Shown here: piece after piece, positions 43,101-50,395 of the stretch
Layout: every line of letters begins with the position of its first letter
Numbering within the stretch: position 1 is the first letter of the stretch
Source of the DNA: Gammaproteobacteria bacterium
GTDB taxonomy: Bacteria > Pseudomonadota > Gammaproteobacteria > Steroidobacterales > Steroidobacteraceae
Length of the DNA: 64,000 nt
Direction of reading: 5' to 3'
NCBI GenBank assembly: GCA_025350055.1
Contig: JANXYK010000008.1
Location: 1-64,000 of the forward strand
Notes under the pieces: generated by a model
What the model was told of the DNA's origin: nothing
What the model saw: only the letters and a program-made list of their open reading frames with translations
The model's database searches: none
Position numbers and translations under genes: made by a program

Positions 43101-43177
43101 ACCAGCAGGGGTATGACGGGCGCTATGCCGATCCGATTGGGCGCAGTTATTACCTGCGTGCCAACTACAAGTTCTGA
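40175..43177 (+). CDS. TonB-dependent outer-membrane receptor (large)
   Basis: About 1000 residues from GTG 40175 (upstream GGGGACGACAA); ATG 40223 is an alternative. A signal peptide near residues 16-47 (WQVRAIAGLAGALLFASLAWSAQA) is followed by PPDSPLEEIVVTGSSIAQK. The plug has ALTSKYTVVLLDGQRVASF and VEVLTDGASALYGADAVAGVVNFI. The barrel ends SYYLRANYKF, with the aromatic C-terminus needed for BAM insertion. This form (EEIVVTGSSI) belongs to the oar/iron-plug type common in xanthomonads and Steroidobacter for complex substrates. No transport partners are adjacent. A divergent secreted DUF1579-like gene precedes it. Confidence 0.92.
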   Translation: MKILKSDATFSKTDELMVHPRWQVRAIAGLAGALLFASLAWSAQAEAPPDSPLEEIVVTGSSIAQKADNSSVPVTILTQQDIARTGLTSASDLIQKLPAVQGFIAASNGVNGGGAGQTTAALHALTSKYTVVLLDGQRVASFPLNSGLGGGSAVNLESIPLEAVERVEVLTDGASALYGADAVAGVVNFILKKNSTDGNVFYHASVSDQAGGNSWNAGFSKGFGSLATDDYNILVTYTHDVQDPLFASERAASRRGGFFPFSYGGVNYVLNTRTGNTEPGNITLPGSLASYNPYYSANGNCGNANAAVLIGSPTDVTCRFNFAATVQDIAPYQRDAGLIRGTFKVGSQSEFWFDALVSRFSTTPQFAPPAQPLGLRPNRLSALWNSYVVPYLRANNITWVGDGTGCTSPTAAVVGPNPCAIDAKATLGYRAVSAGGRADVFEYQSRHLATGFNTRFAGWDFKAALVSSTGKFTDTAAGGYLDFDLFSTAVASGAYDPVMGTGQSALKNTILHTNFSTNHSTLNSLEVNAQHHVFDMPGGASILSIGAEYAFARINIENSDIVRAGNGTVSQPSTTDSVVGGPGGAVNQEGDRTNRGVYAEWLLPVRTDLSVNASARYDSYSRVHSTTLFDTSVPNPATGLYDQRPSGDLGNSFGQATYKVSFRYHPVDMLSLRGSIGTGFKVPDISDIAGTLSFGGSTAGSYSCPIAGAPGCLPGNAQYDLLSGANGDSGPNGLKPEKSTQFTFGVRVDPLQALSLGLDYWNVHIKDQIQSAGISEQNGFNNPAQYAYLFVSPYLDPVGQFTTIAFKQVPFNGGEANYSGIDWNFNSARSTSWGRFNAAWTGTYMLQQDYTYGSGLPKNTDLGVFGPDNTVVFKTVSRLALSLATGRWVNTLSANYKSGYTDISHIGDGAVFLADPANPNGFGAKVNFCCLLVPAYTTLDWQSSYDIVSALALTIGVKNLSDKAPPLSLQNAGGGNQQGYDGRYADPIGRSYYLRANYKF

Positions 43178-43247
43178 CGGGAGGATCCTGGCAAGCTCAG
43201 GCTACACTGCCGCCTCGAAGTGCCACGCGCACAGGGGAGGGGCCATC

Positions 43248-43700
43248 TTGAGCATGCTGTTGGCTATTGCGATGGGTTTGGTGCTGGTCTTCTGGGGCGG
43301 CTATCGACTCGCGAAGCGCTTCGCTATCGTGGGTACCATTGCTTCATTGCTCCTGCTGGCCGGTGCCCGGCTGCTGATGCGACTCAACCTGGGATCGCCC
43401 GTCGAGCCCGGGACGCCTACAGGTGCCGGCATTGTCATCCTGCTGGCGTTTGTGCTTGGGTTCGCGGCATTCACGTCATATGCCGTATACCGCTCGACGC
43501 CGGGCGCGCGACGCAGGGACCTGGAAGCGTTTATCGAGAATATGCCTAGAGGGGCGCAGCAGAGTCCGTGGGCAGCCGGCTATGGCTGGGCCCTTGAGAA
43601 TCGCGTGGTGTCGGACGCCGAGTGCAAGAGCGAGATACCTGCCTATATACAGGGATGCCAGGATGGCATCAGGAAGCACCGCCTACGCCAGGCGAAATAA
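43248..43700 (+). CDS. Small membrane protein, two N-terminal TM helices
   Basis: About 150 residues. The TTG at 43248 has the best-placed ribosome site (GGGGAGGGG, 7 bases upstream); ATG 43254 would give two residues fewer. TM segments at MLLAIAMGLVLVFWGGYRLA, FAIVGTIASLLLLAGARLL and IVILLAFVLGFAAFTSYAVY precede a soluble tail ending QSPWAAGYGWALENR, CQDGIRKHRLRQAK. No family is recognised. Its 3' end is convergent with the STAS-like gene. Confidence 0.55.
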   Translation: MSMLLAIAMGLVLVFWGGYRLAKRFAIVGTIASLLLLAGARLLMRLNLGSPVEPGTPTGAGIVILLAFVLGFAAFTSYAVYRSTPGARRRDLEAFIENMPRGAQQSPWAAGYGWALENRVVSDAECKSEIPAYIQGCQDGIRKHRLRQAK

Positions 43701-43707
43701 ACCCGAC

Positions 43708-44304
43708 CTAACGCTGGTCGCGCCGCTTCCTCTGCATCCTCAACTGCTGCTCCAGGCCGCGCATCGCGTCTACGCCCAGCAGTTCGGCATTCGCGAGCAG
43801 GCAATCGAGCAGCTCCAGGAATTCGGCTACCACCTGGCTGTGTGGCACGGCGCTGAGGCCATCGGCATAGCGCTCCAGCAGCCGCTTGAGCGACTCGGCA
43901 TCGGTGGGTTCTTCGGCTGCCTGCGCTGCCTGCGCTGCAGGCGCAGCTGCCGCATCCCCAAGCCAGGCCAACGCCGCCTCGCTGTCAGTAAATACACCGG
44001 CCAGGTGACCGCGCTCTTTCATGGTGCGCTCCCAATGCTGCACGCTATCGGAGTACTGCCAGCACAGCATGGCCATGTGGATCTCGCCGGGCGGCTTGAG
44101 TCTTGCCAGCATGTCGGCATGCCAGGTGAGTGCCAGGGTGTTGCCGATCAGCGTGGCGCCACGAAAGTCGAGCATGATGCGGCTGCTTTTGGCCTCGCCA
44201 GCCATGGTAATGGCGCGCTGCGTCAGCCGTCGGCTGGCACTGACAGGCAGCCCAGCGGCAGCCGCAGCCCAGACCACTCCGTTATCCAGCCAGACATCTC
44301 GCAT
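43708..44304 (-). CDS. STAS/SpoIIAA-like domain protein with C-terminal helical extension
   Basis: A 198-residue protein. The N-terminal 115 residues have the alternating alpha/beta STAS or SpoIIAA-like (SEC14-like) pattern: SRRLTQRAITMAGEAKSS, RIMLDFRGATLIGNTLALTWHADML, GVFTDSEAALAWLG. An Ala-rich linker leads to a helical tail (RLLERYADGLSAVPHSQVVAEFLELLDCLL, LLGVDAMRGLEQQLRM). The tail alone is duplicated as a fragment at 10912-11193. It is possibly an anti-sigma-antagonist-like or lipid-binding module; function unknown. Confidence 0.7.
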   Translation of the reverse strand: MRDVWLDNGVVWAAAAAGLPVSASRRLTQRAITMAGEAKSSRIMLDFRGATLIGNTLALTWHADMLARLKPPGEIHMAMLCWQYSDSVQHWERTMKERGHLAGVFTDSEAALAWLGDAAAAPAAQAAQAAEEPTDAESLKRLLERYADGLSAVPHSQVVAEFLELLDCLLANAELLGVDAMRGLEQQLRMQRKRRDQR

Positions 44305-44426
44305 GGGTGCCCTACCGAAAGCTATGGGTAAGATCGCGACCTGGTGACCGTTCCCATTTGCGGTATCCTATTCAGGGACTTGCAAAGCGGCTGCGGGGAA
44401 TGTTGGAAGATTCGTGTAGGGAAATC

Positions 44427-44460
44427 TTGCATCGGCAGCTCTGTTCCAGGCACTTATAAT
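44427..44460 (+). promoter_or_regulatory. -10 element upstream of the NarL-type regulator
   Basis: TATAAT lies at 44455-44460, about 23 bases before the ATG. The best -35 (TTGCAT at 44427-44432) has a long 22-bp spacer, so the promoter may need an activator. Confidence 0.4.
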
Positions 44461-44483
44461 CAATAAGCAGTTTTCGGCGTGGC

Positions 44484-45125
44484 ATGCCTATAACGGTTTT
44501 CATCGCTGACGATCACGCCGTGGTTCGCGACGGACTGACGGCGCTGCTGCGTACCCACCCGGATATCGAGGTGGCCGGCTCGGCTGCGACCGGCAGCGAT
44601 GCAGTCGTGATGGTGCGACGGATCCGGCCGCGAGTCGTGATTCTCGATATCTCGATGCCAGGCCTGGATGGCATCGAGGCCGCGCGTCAGATTCACGCGG
44701 CGCTCCCGGATACCGCTATCGTCATGCTGTCCATGCACTCGGGTTCGCAGAACGTGGTTCGCTCGCTCGAGGCGGGTGCCCGCGGCTATCTGCTCAAGGA
44801 GTCGGCCAGCGCCGAGATCATCGATGCGGTGCGTGCCGTGGATTGTGGGCAGCATTACCTTAGCCGCCAGGTCGCCGAGGTTGTGGCGCAGGGCATCGGT
44901 GATCGACGCGTAGCCAACCCGATCGACAGTCTCAGCCGGCGCGAACGCGAGGTGCTGAGCCTGGTGGTCAACGGCAACTCGAGTGCCAGGATAGGCGAAC
45001 TGCTGCACCTCTCGCCCAAGACCGTCGACAGCTACCGTAGCCGGCTGATGCAGAAGCTGCAGGTCAACCAGCTGGCCGGACTGGTCAAGTTTGCGATCCA
45101 GCATGGGCTGACGACCCTCGAGTGA
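44484..45125 (+). CDS. NarL/FixJ-family response regulator
   Basis: A 213-residue regulator. The receiver carries IADDHAVVRDG at the N-terminus, the phospho-Asp in VVILDISMPGLDGIEAAR and the Lys in GARGYLLKESAS. The LuxR-type helix-turn-helix is SLSRREREVLSLVVNGNSSARIGELLHLSPKTVDSYRSRLM. Its stop overlaps the GTG of the kinase gene by 4 bp, so it is co-translated with the kinase. Confidence 0.93.
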   Translation: MPITVFIADDHAVVRDGLTALLRTHPDIEVAGSAATGSDAVVMVRRIRPRVVILDISMPGLDGIEAARQIHAALPDTAIVMLSMHSGSQNVVRSLEAGARGYLLKESASAEIIDAVRAVDCGQHYLSRQVAEVVAQGIGDRRVANPIDSLSRREREVLSLVVNGNSSARIGELLHLSPKTVDSYRSRLMQKLQVNQLAGLVKFAIQHGLTTLE

Positions 45126-45727
45126 GCCTCAGTCTCAACACTGCACCAGACAGCCGTGCGGCCCGTCTGGCAACCCTGGTCTCGTGGCTGTATGCCGCGC
45201 TGTTGATGGCCTGCTTCTTCGCCTCCTGGCGAAACACCAACGTACTCGATTTCCTGATCGGCTGGGCTGTGGCACCCGCCGATGTCATTGAGATCGTGGC
45301 CATCGTCGTCCTGCTGCGCTCAGCGCGCCTGCGCGGCTATCGGCGCATGGCATGGATCCTGTTGTGCGCGAGCGCTGCGGTGGACCTGAGTTTTGGCATG
45401 GTCTACCCGCACTACAACGCCTCGGTACCTTCCTTGTACCGGGCGGTAGTCGACGCGGCATTCCAGAGTTACTACCCGTTCATGACCGGCGCGTGTGTGT
45501 ATTTCAATCTGAGCTGCGGCGGAAAATTCCGGCACCGGCAGGTGTGGATCAACGCCGCGACGGTATTGCTCGGGGTGGTCGCCATTCTGTGGGCCTTTCT
45601 GTACGAGTTTCCCGCAGCTTCGGGTGCGGTATTCGCCATGACTTTCGGCACCAAGCTCGTTTACACGGCAGGCATCAGCATTACCATGACGGCCACGGGC
45701 GCTGTTGTTCACGCAGATCAGCGGTGA
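45122..45727 (+). CDS. N-terminal membrane part of a NarX/UhpB-type sensor kinase (frameshifted)
   Basis: A 201-codon frame starting GTG 45122 that overlaps the regulator gene. It encodes five or six TM helices (LVSWLYAALLMACFF, WAVAPADVIEIVAIVVLL, MAWILLCASAAVDLSFGM, VWINAATVLLGVVAILWAFL). It ends HADQR at TGA 45725-45727, while the next frame continues without a break in TM character (AAMMIVVDAVVSLITDLLWLG). A single-base shift around 45705-45727 would join the two into one kinase of about 670 residues. It is a pseudogene or an assembly indel; two coupled genes are less likely. Confidence 0.7.
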   Translation: MSLSLNTAPDSRAARLATLVSWLYAALLMACFFASWRNTNVLDFLIGWAVAPADVIEIVAIVVLLRSARLRGYRRMAWILLCASAAVDLSFGMVYPHYNASVPSLYRAVVDAAFQSYYPFMTGACVYFNLSCGGKFRHRQVWINAATVLLGVVAILWAFLYEFPAASGAVFAMTFGTKLVYTAGISITMTATGAVVHADQR

Positions 45728-47129
45728 TCGCCCGGATCGGGCAGCCATGATGATCGTCGTTGACGCGGTCGTCAGCCTGATAACAGACCTGCTTTGGCTG
45801 GGCTGGAGCACGGGCGGCGTACCCGTGTTGCGCTCGATCTACGGCGCTGGAGACCTGGCATTCACGGCGGGCGACATGTTGTTCAGCGCCTGCATCACCA
45901 CGGCGGCGGCCATCGAGCTGCGGCCGCGCGCGCCCGATGAACAGCGGGCGAGTGCCAGCGCACCGACCTACAGTTTCCTGCCGGCGCTGGTGTTGCTGTT
46001 GGCCATCGTGCTGCTCGCCGCATCAGAAGCATTGCGCAATGGCGTCGACATGCGGGTGCTGGTGGGGATGGTGGTGTTGGGGGCCATCCTGGTCGTTGCG
46101 CGGCAACGCATTGTGAGCGAAGAGTTGCGGCGCCTCAATCGGGCACTGGCAATCAGGGAGCTCGACGCCCGCCTGACGGAGCTGGTGAGGCGCTCCGCGG
46201 ATGTCATCGCTGTGGTCAACGACGCAGGTACAGTCACCTTTGCAAGCGCGGCCGCGGAACTCATCCTCGGCAAGTCGGCGAGCAGCGTGCAGGGCAGTAC
46301 GGCCACAGCACTGCTGGGCCCCGGAAATGTGGCGCCACTTTCCAGGTTCATCGATGGGTTGAAGGCTGATCCAGCGACCACCAAGGATATCGAGTTGGAG
46401 TTCTCTGCCCCGAGTGGTGAGCAGCGCACCGTTAGTGTGGCCGGCAGTGACCAGCGCGCCAGTCCGCTGATCGAAGGCATCACGTTGACCGTATCGGATA
46501 TCACGGAGCGGCGGATACTCGAGCGCGAAGTGCTAGGCATCGCCGCGCAGGAGCGCTTGCGACTGAGCAGCGACATCCACGAGGGCCTGGGCCAGGACCT
46601 CACTGGCATCGCGCTGATGCTGCAGAGTGCCAGCGCCAGCCAGGGCGAAGATGTCGAATCGCTGCAGGCTTCATTGCGCGGCGTGGCCGGGCACGTCAAT
46701 CGGGCGATAGCGACGGCGCGCGAACTGGCCAACGGACTGGCACCGCTGCACGTCGAGGGTTCGCTGCTGCTGGCGCTGCGTCACCTCGCCGATACCGTCA
46801 ACAGCCGCTATTTCTTCATCGACGTGCGGGTCGATGTTTCCGGCGACGAGGGCGCCATCGCCGATTCGATTGCCGATCATCTGCACCGGATCGCCCACGA
46901 ATCAGTGAACAATGCCTTGCGGCATGGTGGCGGCCGGATGATCCACGTCGCGCTGCGCATCAGCGCCGATCAGGTGACGCTGGAGATAGCGGATGACGGT
47001 CGCGGATTCAATGCGACCGCCGGTGTGCAGCAGGGTCTTGGATTGCGGATGATCAGATACCGCACCCGACTGATGCGCGGCACATTGCAGATCGATCAGC
47101 CCGCCCGCGGGCGGCACGCGTATCATTGA
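45705..47129 (+). CDS. C-terminal part of the same sensor kinase: PAS, HisKA_3 and HATPase
   Basis: A 474-codon frame with its apparent start at 45705 inside the preceding frame. After TM helices to about residue 145 it has a PAS domain (LVRRSADVIAVVNDAGTVTFASAAAE). The HisKA_3 dimerisation site is LRLSSDIHEGLGQDLTGIAL with His in DIHEGLGQ. The HATPase boxes are RIAHESVNNALRHG and EIADDGRGFN. The end is also shifted: removing one G from GCGGGCGGC near 47106-47112 gives ARGGTRI, the usual end of this family, so a second frameshift is likely. The kinase should phosphorylate the NarL-type regulator. Confidence 0.78.
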   Translation: MFTQISGDRPDRAAMMIVVDAVVSLITDLLWLGWSTGGVPVLRSIYGAGDLAFTAGDMLFSACITTAAAIELRPRAPDEQRASASAPTYSFLPALVLLLAIVLLAASEALRNGVDMRVLVGMVVLGAILVVARQRIVSEELRRLNRALAIRELDARLTELVRRSADVIAVVNDAGTVTFASAAAELILGKSASSVQGSTATALLGPGNVAPLSRFIDGLKADPATTKDIELEFSAPSGEQRTVSVAGSDQRASPLIEGITLTVSDITERRILEREVLGIAAQERLRLSSDIHEGLGQDLTGIALMLQSASASQGEDVESLQASLRGVAGHVNRAIATARELANGLAPLHVEGSLLLALRHLADTVNSRYFFIDVRVDVSGDEGAIADSIADHLHRIAHESVNNALRHGGGRMIHVALRISADQVTLEIADDGRGFNATAGVQQGLGLRMIRYRTRLMRGTLQIDQPARGRHAYH

Positions 47130-47218
47130 ATTGCTCTGTTTGTTTTGCTGCGTCGGGGCGGCCATTTGCGCCGCTCCCGTCTGATCCACGGGAGCTATCG
47201 TACAGAGGTTCAGGAAAC

Positions 47219-47260
47219 ATGAACTATATTAGTTCATGAGTATTGAACTAATGGACTAAT
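47219..47260. promoter_or_regulatory. Operator region of the ArsR-type regulator
   Basis: A perfect inverted repeat ATGAACTA-TAT-TAGTTCAT lies at 47219-47237. Two further half-sites follow, GAACTAAT (47245-47252) and GGACTAAT (47253-47260). This is the size and form of ArsR-family operators and lies 27-68 bases before the ArsR start. Confidence 0.65.
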
Positions 47261-47286
47261 GGCAGGTTTTCTGGGTTCAAGTGCGC

Positions 47287-47667
47287 ATGAGACCGCTGCA
47301 GCATCCGGCCATTGAAGACGTGAGCGTCGAGGGCATCCTCTACGCGCTCTCCGATTCCAACCGGGCCCACATCTTTGCGGCCCTTGCCGGTGGCTCGCAG
47401 CCCTGCACCTGCTCTCAGTTCCTGGCCATCAGCAACCAGGTGCTGCCTAAATCCACGCTCTCGCAGCATTTCAAGGTACTGCGCGAGTCCGGCCTGATCC
47501 GCAGCGAGCGTCATGGCGTGGAACTGCACAACTCCACGCGCTGCGAGGAAATCAACCAGCGCTTTCCCGGCCTGCTGCCCTCGATCACCGCGGCGCTGCT
47601 GGCGCAGAAGAAGCGGGCAGCGGCGAAGCGTCCGCGGGCAGTCACTTCAGCACGCGCCCGCGGCTGA
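47287..47667 (+). CDS. ArsR-family transcriptional regulator
   Basis: About 126 residues from ATG 47287 (GTG 47281 adds two). A winged helix of the ArsR/SmtB type: EGILYALSDSNRAHIFAAL, then TLSQHFKVLRESGLIRSERHGVELHNSTR. A Cys pair-like CTCSQF occurs in the position of the alpha3 metal site of ArsR proteins (QPCTCSQFLAIS), but this could also be neutral. A basic C-terminal tail follows. It is convergent with metF (17 bp). ArsR-type SahR proteins control methionine-cycle genes, so a role there is possible; arsenic or metal sensing is the alternative. Confidence 0.85.
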   Translation: MRPLQHPAIEDVSVEGILYALSDSNRAHIFAALAGGSQPCTCSQFLAISNQVLPKSTLSQHFKVLRESGLIRSERHGVELHNSTRCEEINQRFPGLLPSITAALLAQKKRAAAKRPRAVTSARARG

Positions 47668-47684
47668 TCGAAGCCAGTCCCGCC

Positions 47685-48599
47685 TCAGGTCGCTGGGCGC
47701 TTCGTGACCGGCTCCCGCAATTGACCCCGCAGTTTGGCATCCCAGCCGAGCGCTGCGCACACGGCGCGCGGCAGCTCGACGCGGTTCAGCGTGTAGAAGT
47801 GGAATTCACGTACGCCTTCGCACCATAGGCGCTCCAGCAGCGTGACAGTGACGTTGACAGACACTGCGCGATGCGCGTCGGTCTCAGGCTCCAGACCAGC
47901 AAAGCGTTCGCTGAGCCAGTCCGGGATCGAGGTGCCACAGCGCCTGGCAAAGCGCGCAGTCTGCGCCAGATCGTTGATGGGCAGTATTCCCGGAACCACC
48001 GGCTGATGAATGCCGCGTGCCGCGCAGCGGTCGCGGAATCGAAGATACACATCAGCATCGAAGAAGAACTGCGTCAACGCGCGCGTGGCCCCGGCGTCGA
48101 GCTTGCGATGCAGGTGCTCGAGATCCGCGGCGTGCGAGGCGGCTTCTGGATGGGTCTCCGGATAGGCAGCAACCGACACATCGAAAGGCGCTACTGACCG
48201 GACCAGTTCGACCAGCTCGATTGCCGAAGCGAGGCCCTGCGGATGCGGCACGAAGCGGTCACCGTTCAGGCCGTCGCCGCGCAGTGCAACCAGCTGATGC
48301 ACACCCGAGTGCCAGTAGGCCTGCACGAGCTCGCGCAGCGTCTCGCGGTCTGTGCCCGCACACGAAAGGTGGGGTGCCGTGGGCAGCCGGGTGCATGCCA
48401 TCAGTTCCGCCACGCACTGCCGGGTACGCTCGCGCGATGAACCGGCCGCGCCGTAGGTTACGGAGATGAAACGTGGATCGAAGGTCGCGAGTCCCCCGGC
48501 TGTATCCCATAACCGGCGGGCCGCCGCCGGCTCGCTGGGTGGAAAGACTTCGAACGAGATCAGGGGTTCCTGGCCGTTGCCGGAATGCTGTATCGACAT
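47685..48599 (-). CDS. metF: 5,10-methylenetetrahydrofolate reductase
   Basis: A 304-residue TIM-barrel flavoenzyme of MetF length. It begins FEVFPPSEPAAARRLW with the catalytic Glu in SFEVFPP and continues FISVTYGAAGSSRERT, HLSCAGTDRETL, LVALRGDG, AAYPETHPEA and ALTQFFFDADVYLRF. The end is VREFHFYTLNRVELPRAVC. It makes 5-methyl-THF for methionine synthesis. Its start is 253 bp from the divergent secreted-protein gene, and its 3' end is convergent with an ArsR-type gene. Confidence 0.95.
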   Translation of the reverse strand: MSIQHSGNGQEPLISFEVFPPSEPAAARRLWDTAGGLATFDPRFISVTYGAAGSSRERTRQCVAELMACTRLPTAPHLSCAGTDRETLRELVQAYWHSGVHQLVALRGDGLNGDRFVPHPQGLASAIELVELVRSVAPFDVSVAAYPETHPEAASHAADLEHLHRKLDAGATRALTQFFFDADVYLRFRDRCAARGIHQPVVPGILPINDLAQTARFARRCGTSIPDWLSERFAGLEPETDAHRAVSVNVTVTLLERLWCEGVREFHFYTLNRVELPRAVCAALGWDAKLRGQLREPVTKRPAT

Positions 48600-48852
48600 G
48601 GTTCACCGCTTTAGCCGTACTTGTCATGCGCCCGCAAGCTGAAGCTCAAATCGGCGCGTCAGTGACTCTAGGTTTGCGGTGGAGCGGGGTCAACGCTGCT
48701 GGCGTTATCAGCTGTTGACGCGAATCCGGTTGAGCGGATTCCCTCAGCGCGGACGCCATGTGCCTGCAGCGCCCAGACAAGAGTAGACTCGCCGGCGCGC
48801 ACCCGCGCGATCTGTGTGCCCATCAAAACGCCAATTATCGGGGGGAATATCA

Positions 48853-49320
48853 ATGAAACGTCTCCTGTTACTCACTACCTTGTCACTCTTTACCGTCGGC
48901 GCATTCGCTGCTGCCACCGCCGATCCCGTGGTCGGTACCTGGCAACTGAACGTCGCTGCCTCAAAGTTCAAGTCCGGAGCCACGCCCAAAGCCCAGATGC
49001 GCACCTACGCACAGTCGGGAGATGAAATCACCGTCACCATCAAGTCGACCGGTGCTGATGGCAAGGAAGGCCTGACGCAGACGACCTACCGGCTGGACGG
49101 CAAGGACTACCCGGTCAAGGGAAACCCTGACTACGACAGCCTGAGTGCGAAGCAGCTCAATAGTCACGCGGCGAGTTTCCAGTTGAAACGTTCCGGAAAG
49201 GTGGTAGGCAAGACCAGTCGTACGGTCTCGCACGATGGCAAGAAGCTCACCTCTGACACTCGTCTCACGGCTGTGGATGGCAGCCACACCACGAACGTCA
49301 TGGTGTTCGACCGGCAATAA
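48853..49320 (+). CDS. Small secreted lipocalin-like protein of unknown function
   Basis: A 155-residue protein. The ATG at 48853 follows GGGGGAATATCA, and upstream open codons lack signal character. The signal peptide MKRLLLLTTLSLFTVGAFA is followed by beta-rich sequence beginning DPVVGTWQLNVAASKF, with further strands TYAQSGDEITVTIKST, QTTYRLDGKDYPVKG and KTSRTVSHDGKKLTSDT. This is the pattern of small calycin-type proteins. No catalytic residues and no conserved neighbours are recognised. Confidence 0.7.
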   Translation: MKRLLLLTTLSLFTVGAFAAATADPVVGTWQLNVAASKFKSGATPKAQMRTYAQSGDEITVTIKSTGADGKEGLTQTTYRLDGKDYPVKGNPDYDSLSAKQLNSHAASFQLKRSGKVVGKTSRTVSHDGKKLTSDTRLTAVDGSHTTNVMVFDRQ

Positions 49321-49391
49321 TTGACATTACAGCCGGCGGGCAGGACGTGCGATGCGTCCTGTCCGCGTGATGCCGCTTTTCGGCGCTGGCG

Positions 49392-50042
49392 TCAGTCGCT
49401 GTCGTGCTTGGGGTGGTGTGGACCAAACAGCAGGCCGTGCCCAGGTTGCGTGAAAAGCTGGCTGCTCGTCATGGCAGCGACCTGATGACTGAAATCAGTC
49501 TTTGAGTTGATGATCTGATTTAGCGCGGCGCCGATCAGCGCACCCAGCAGTCCACCGGAATTGTTGTTGGGGTTCTGCTGCACGGTGGCTATGCCCTCCC
49601 AAAGGGTCTGGCCGGTCTGGGTATCGACCAGTTTGGCCCGCGAGGAGACGACGGTCGTGCTTGCCAGGACGGCGTACTTGGTGCCGTATTGCTGCAGATC
49701 GAGGTACAGCACGGCGTCGGCACCGACGATCTCGCGCAGTTTTGCCAATGGCACCTGATGCATCTCGCCAGCCGTGGGTAGGCCGTTTTCCTTGAGGTAC
49801 TCGTCGATGACCTGCACGGGGTAGACATAGTAACCCTGTTCGGCGATTGGCAGGCTAACCGTAGACAGGAAGGAGTAGGGCCCGTTGACTTCGACGCTTT
49901 CGTTAAGTGGCGGCAGTACAAGTATCGAGACCGGCCGACGGGCACGCAAGGCCGAATAGTCGTAGGGTCGCACTTCGACACAGCCCGCGAGCGCTGTCGC
50001 CGCCAGCAGCACTGCAACGGCAGCTTTCCGACGCGCGCTCAT
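49392..50042 (-). CDS. DUF799 (GNA1162-type) lipoprotein
   Basis: A 216-residue lipoprotein with lipobox ATALAGC (Cys20). The mature part has the DUF799 features SILVLPPLNESVEVNGPYSFLSTVSLPIAEQGYYVYPV and VGADAVLYLDLQQYGTKY, then a Gly-rich segment GGLLGALIGAALNQI. It is related to the Neisseria GNA1162 surface antigen and to the CsgG fold. It is the last of three overlapping lipoprotein genes (4-bp overlap with DUF4810), a conserved trio thought to form an outer-membrane complex. Confidence 0.88.
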   Translation of the reverse strand: MSARRKAAVAVLLAATALAGCVEVRPYDYSALRARRPVSILVLPPLNESVEVNGPYSFLSTVSLPIAEQGYYVYPVQVIDEYLKENGLPTAGEMHQVPLAKLREIVGADAVLYLDLQQYGTKYAVLASTTVVSSRAKLVDTQTGQTLWEGIATVQQNPNNNSGGLLGALIGAALNQIINSKTDFSHQVAAMTSSQLFTQPGHGLLFGPHHPKHDSD

Positions 50043-50395
50043 TGCGTCTTTCCGATATTGGCCAGCAACCTATCCACGAATACGCTGGACTCGGGGAATT
50101 CGGCTTTCTCGGTATGCAACTCGCGCACCGCATCGTCAACCTTGCCCAGCTTGAAATACTGGACACCCAGGTGCGCGTGCCAGCCCGGGGGCATGCGGGC
50201 ATGTTTCGCCAGGGCCTGCTGGTAATCGCGCTCGAGAAGTTCTACTTGCTGTACAGGTGGCACACCGCCAGGCTCGTGGTAGGACTGGTATAGCAGTGCC
50301 TGGTAGTTGCCCCAGTAATAAATCGTTGGCTGCGCCGCACAGCCCGCCAGGGTCAGCGTCGCCAGCGCGGCAGACCGCCCCAGCAGAGGAATCAC
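50039..50395 (-). CDS. DUF4810 lipoprotein
   Basis: About 118 residues from GTG 50395, which overlaps the CsgG-like stop by 4 bp (an ATG at 50422 would overlap more). The lipobox is LTLAGC. The mature part TIYYWGNYQALLYQSYHEPG and LERDYQQALAKHARMPPGWHAHLGVQYFKLGK is a TPR-like helical unit typical of DUF4810. It is the middle gene of the CsgG-DUF4810-DUF799 operon. Confidence 0.85.
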   Translation of the reverse strand: MIPLLGRSAALATLTLAGCAAQPTIYYWGNYQALLYQSYHEPGGVPPVQQVELLERDYQQALAKHARMPPGWHAHLGVQYFKLGKVDDAVRELHTEKAEFPESSVFVDRLLANIGKTQ

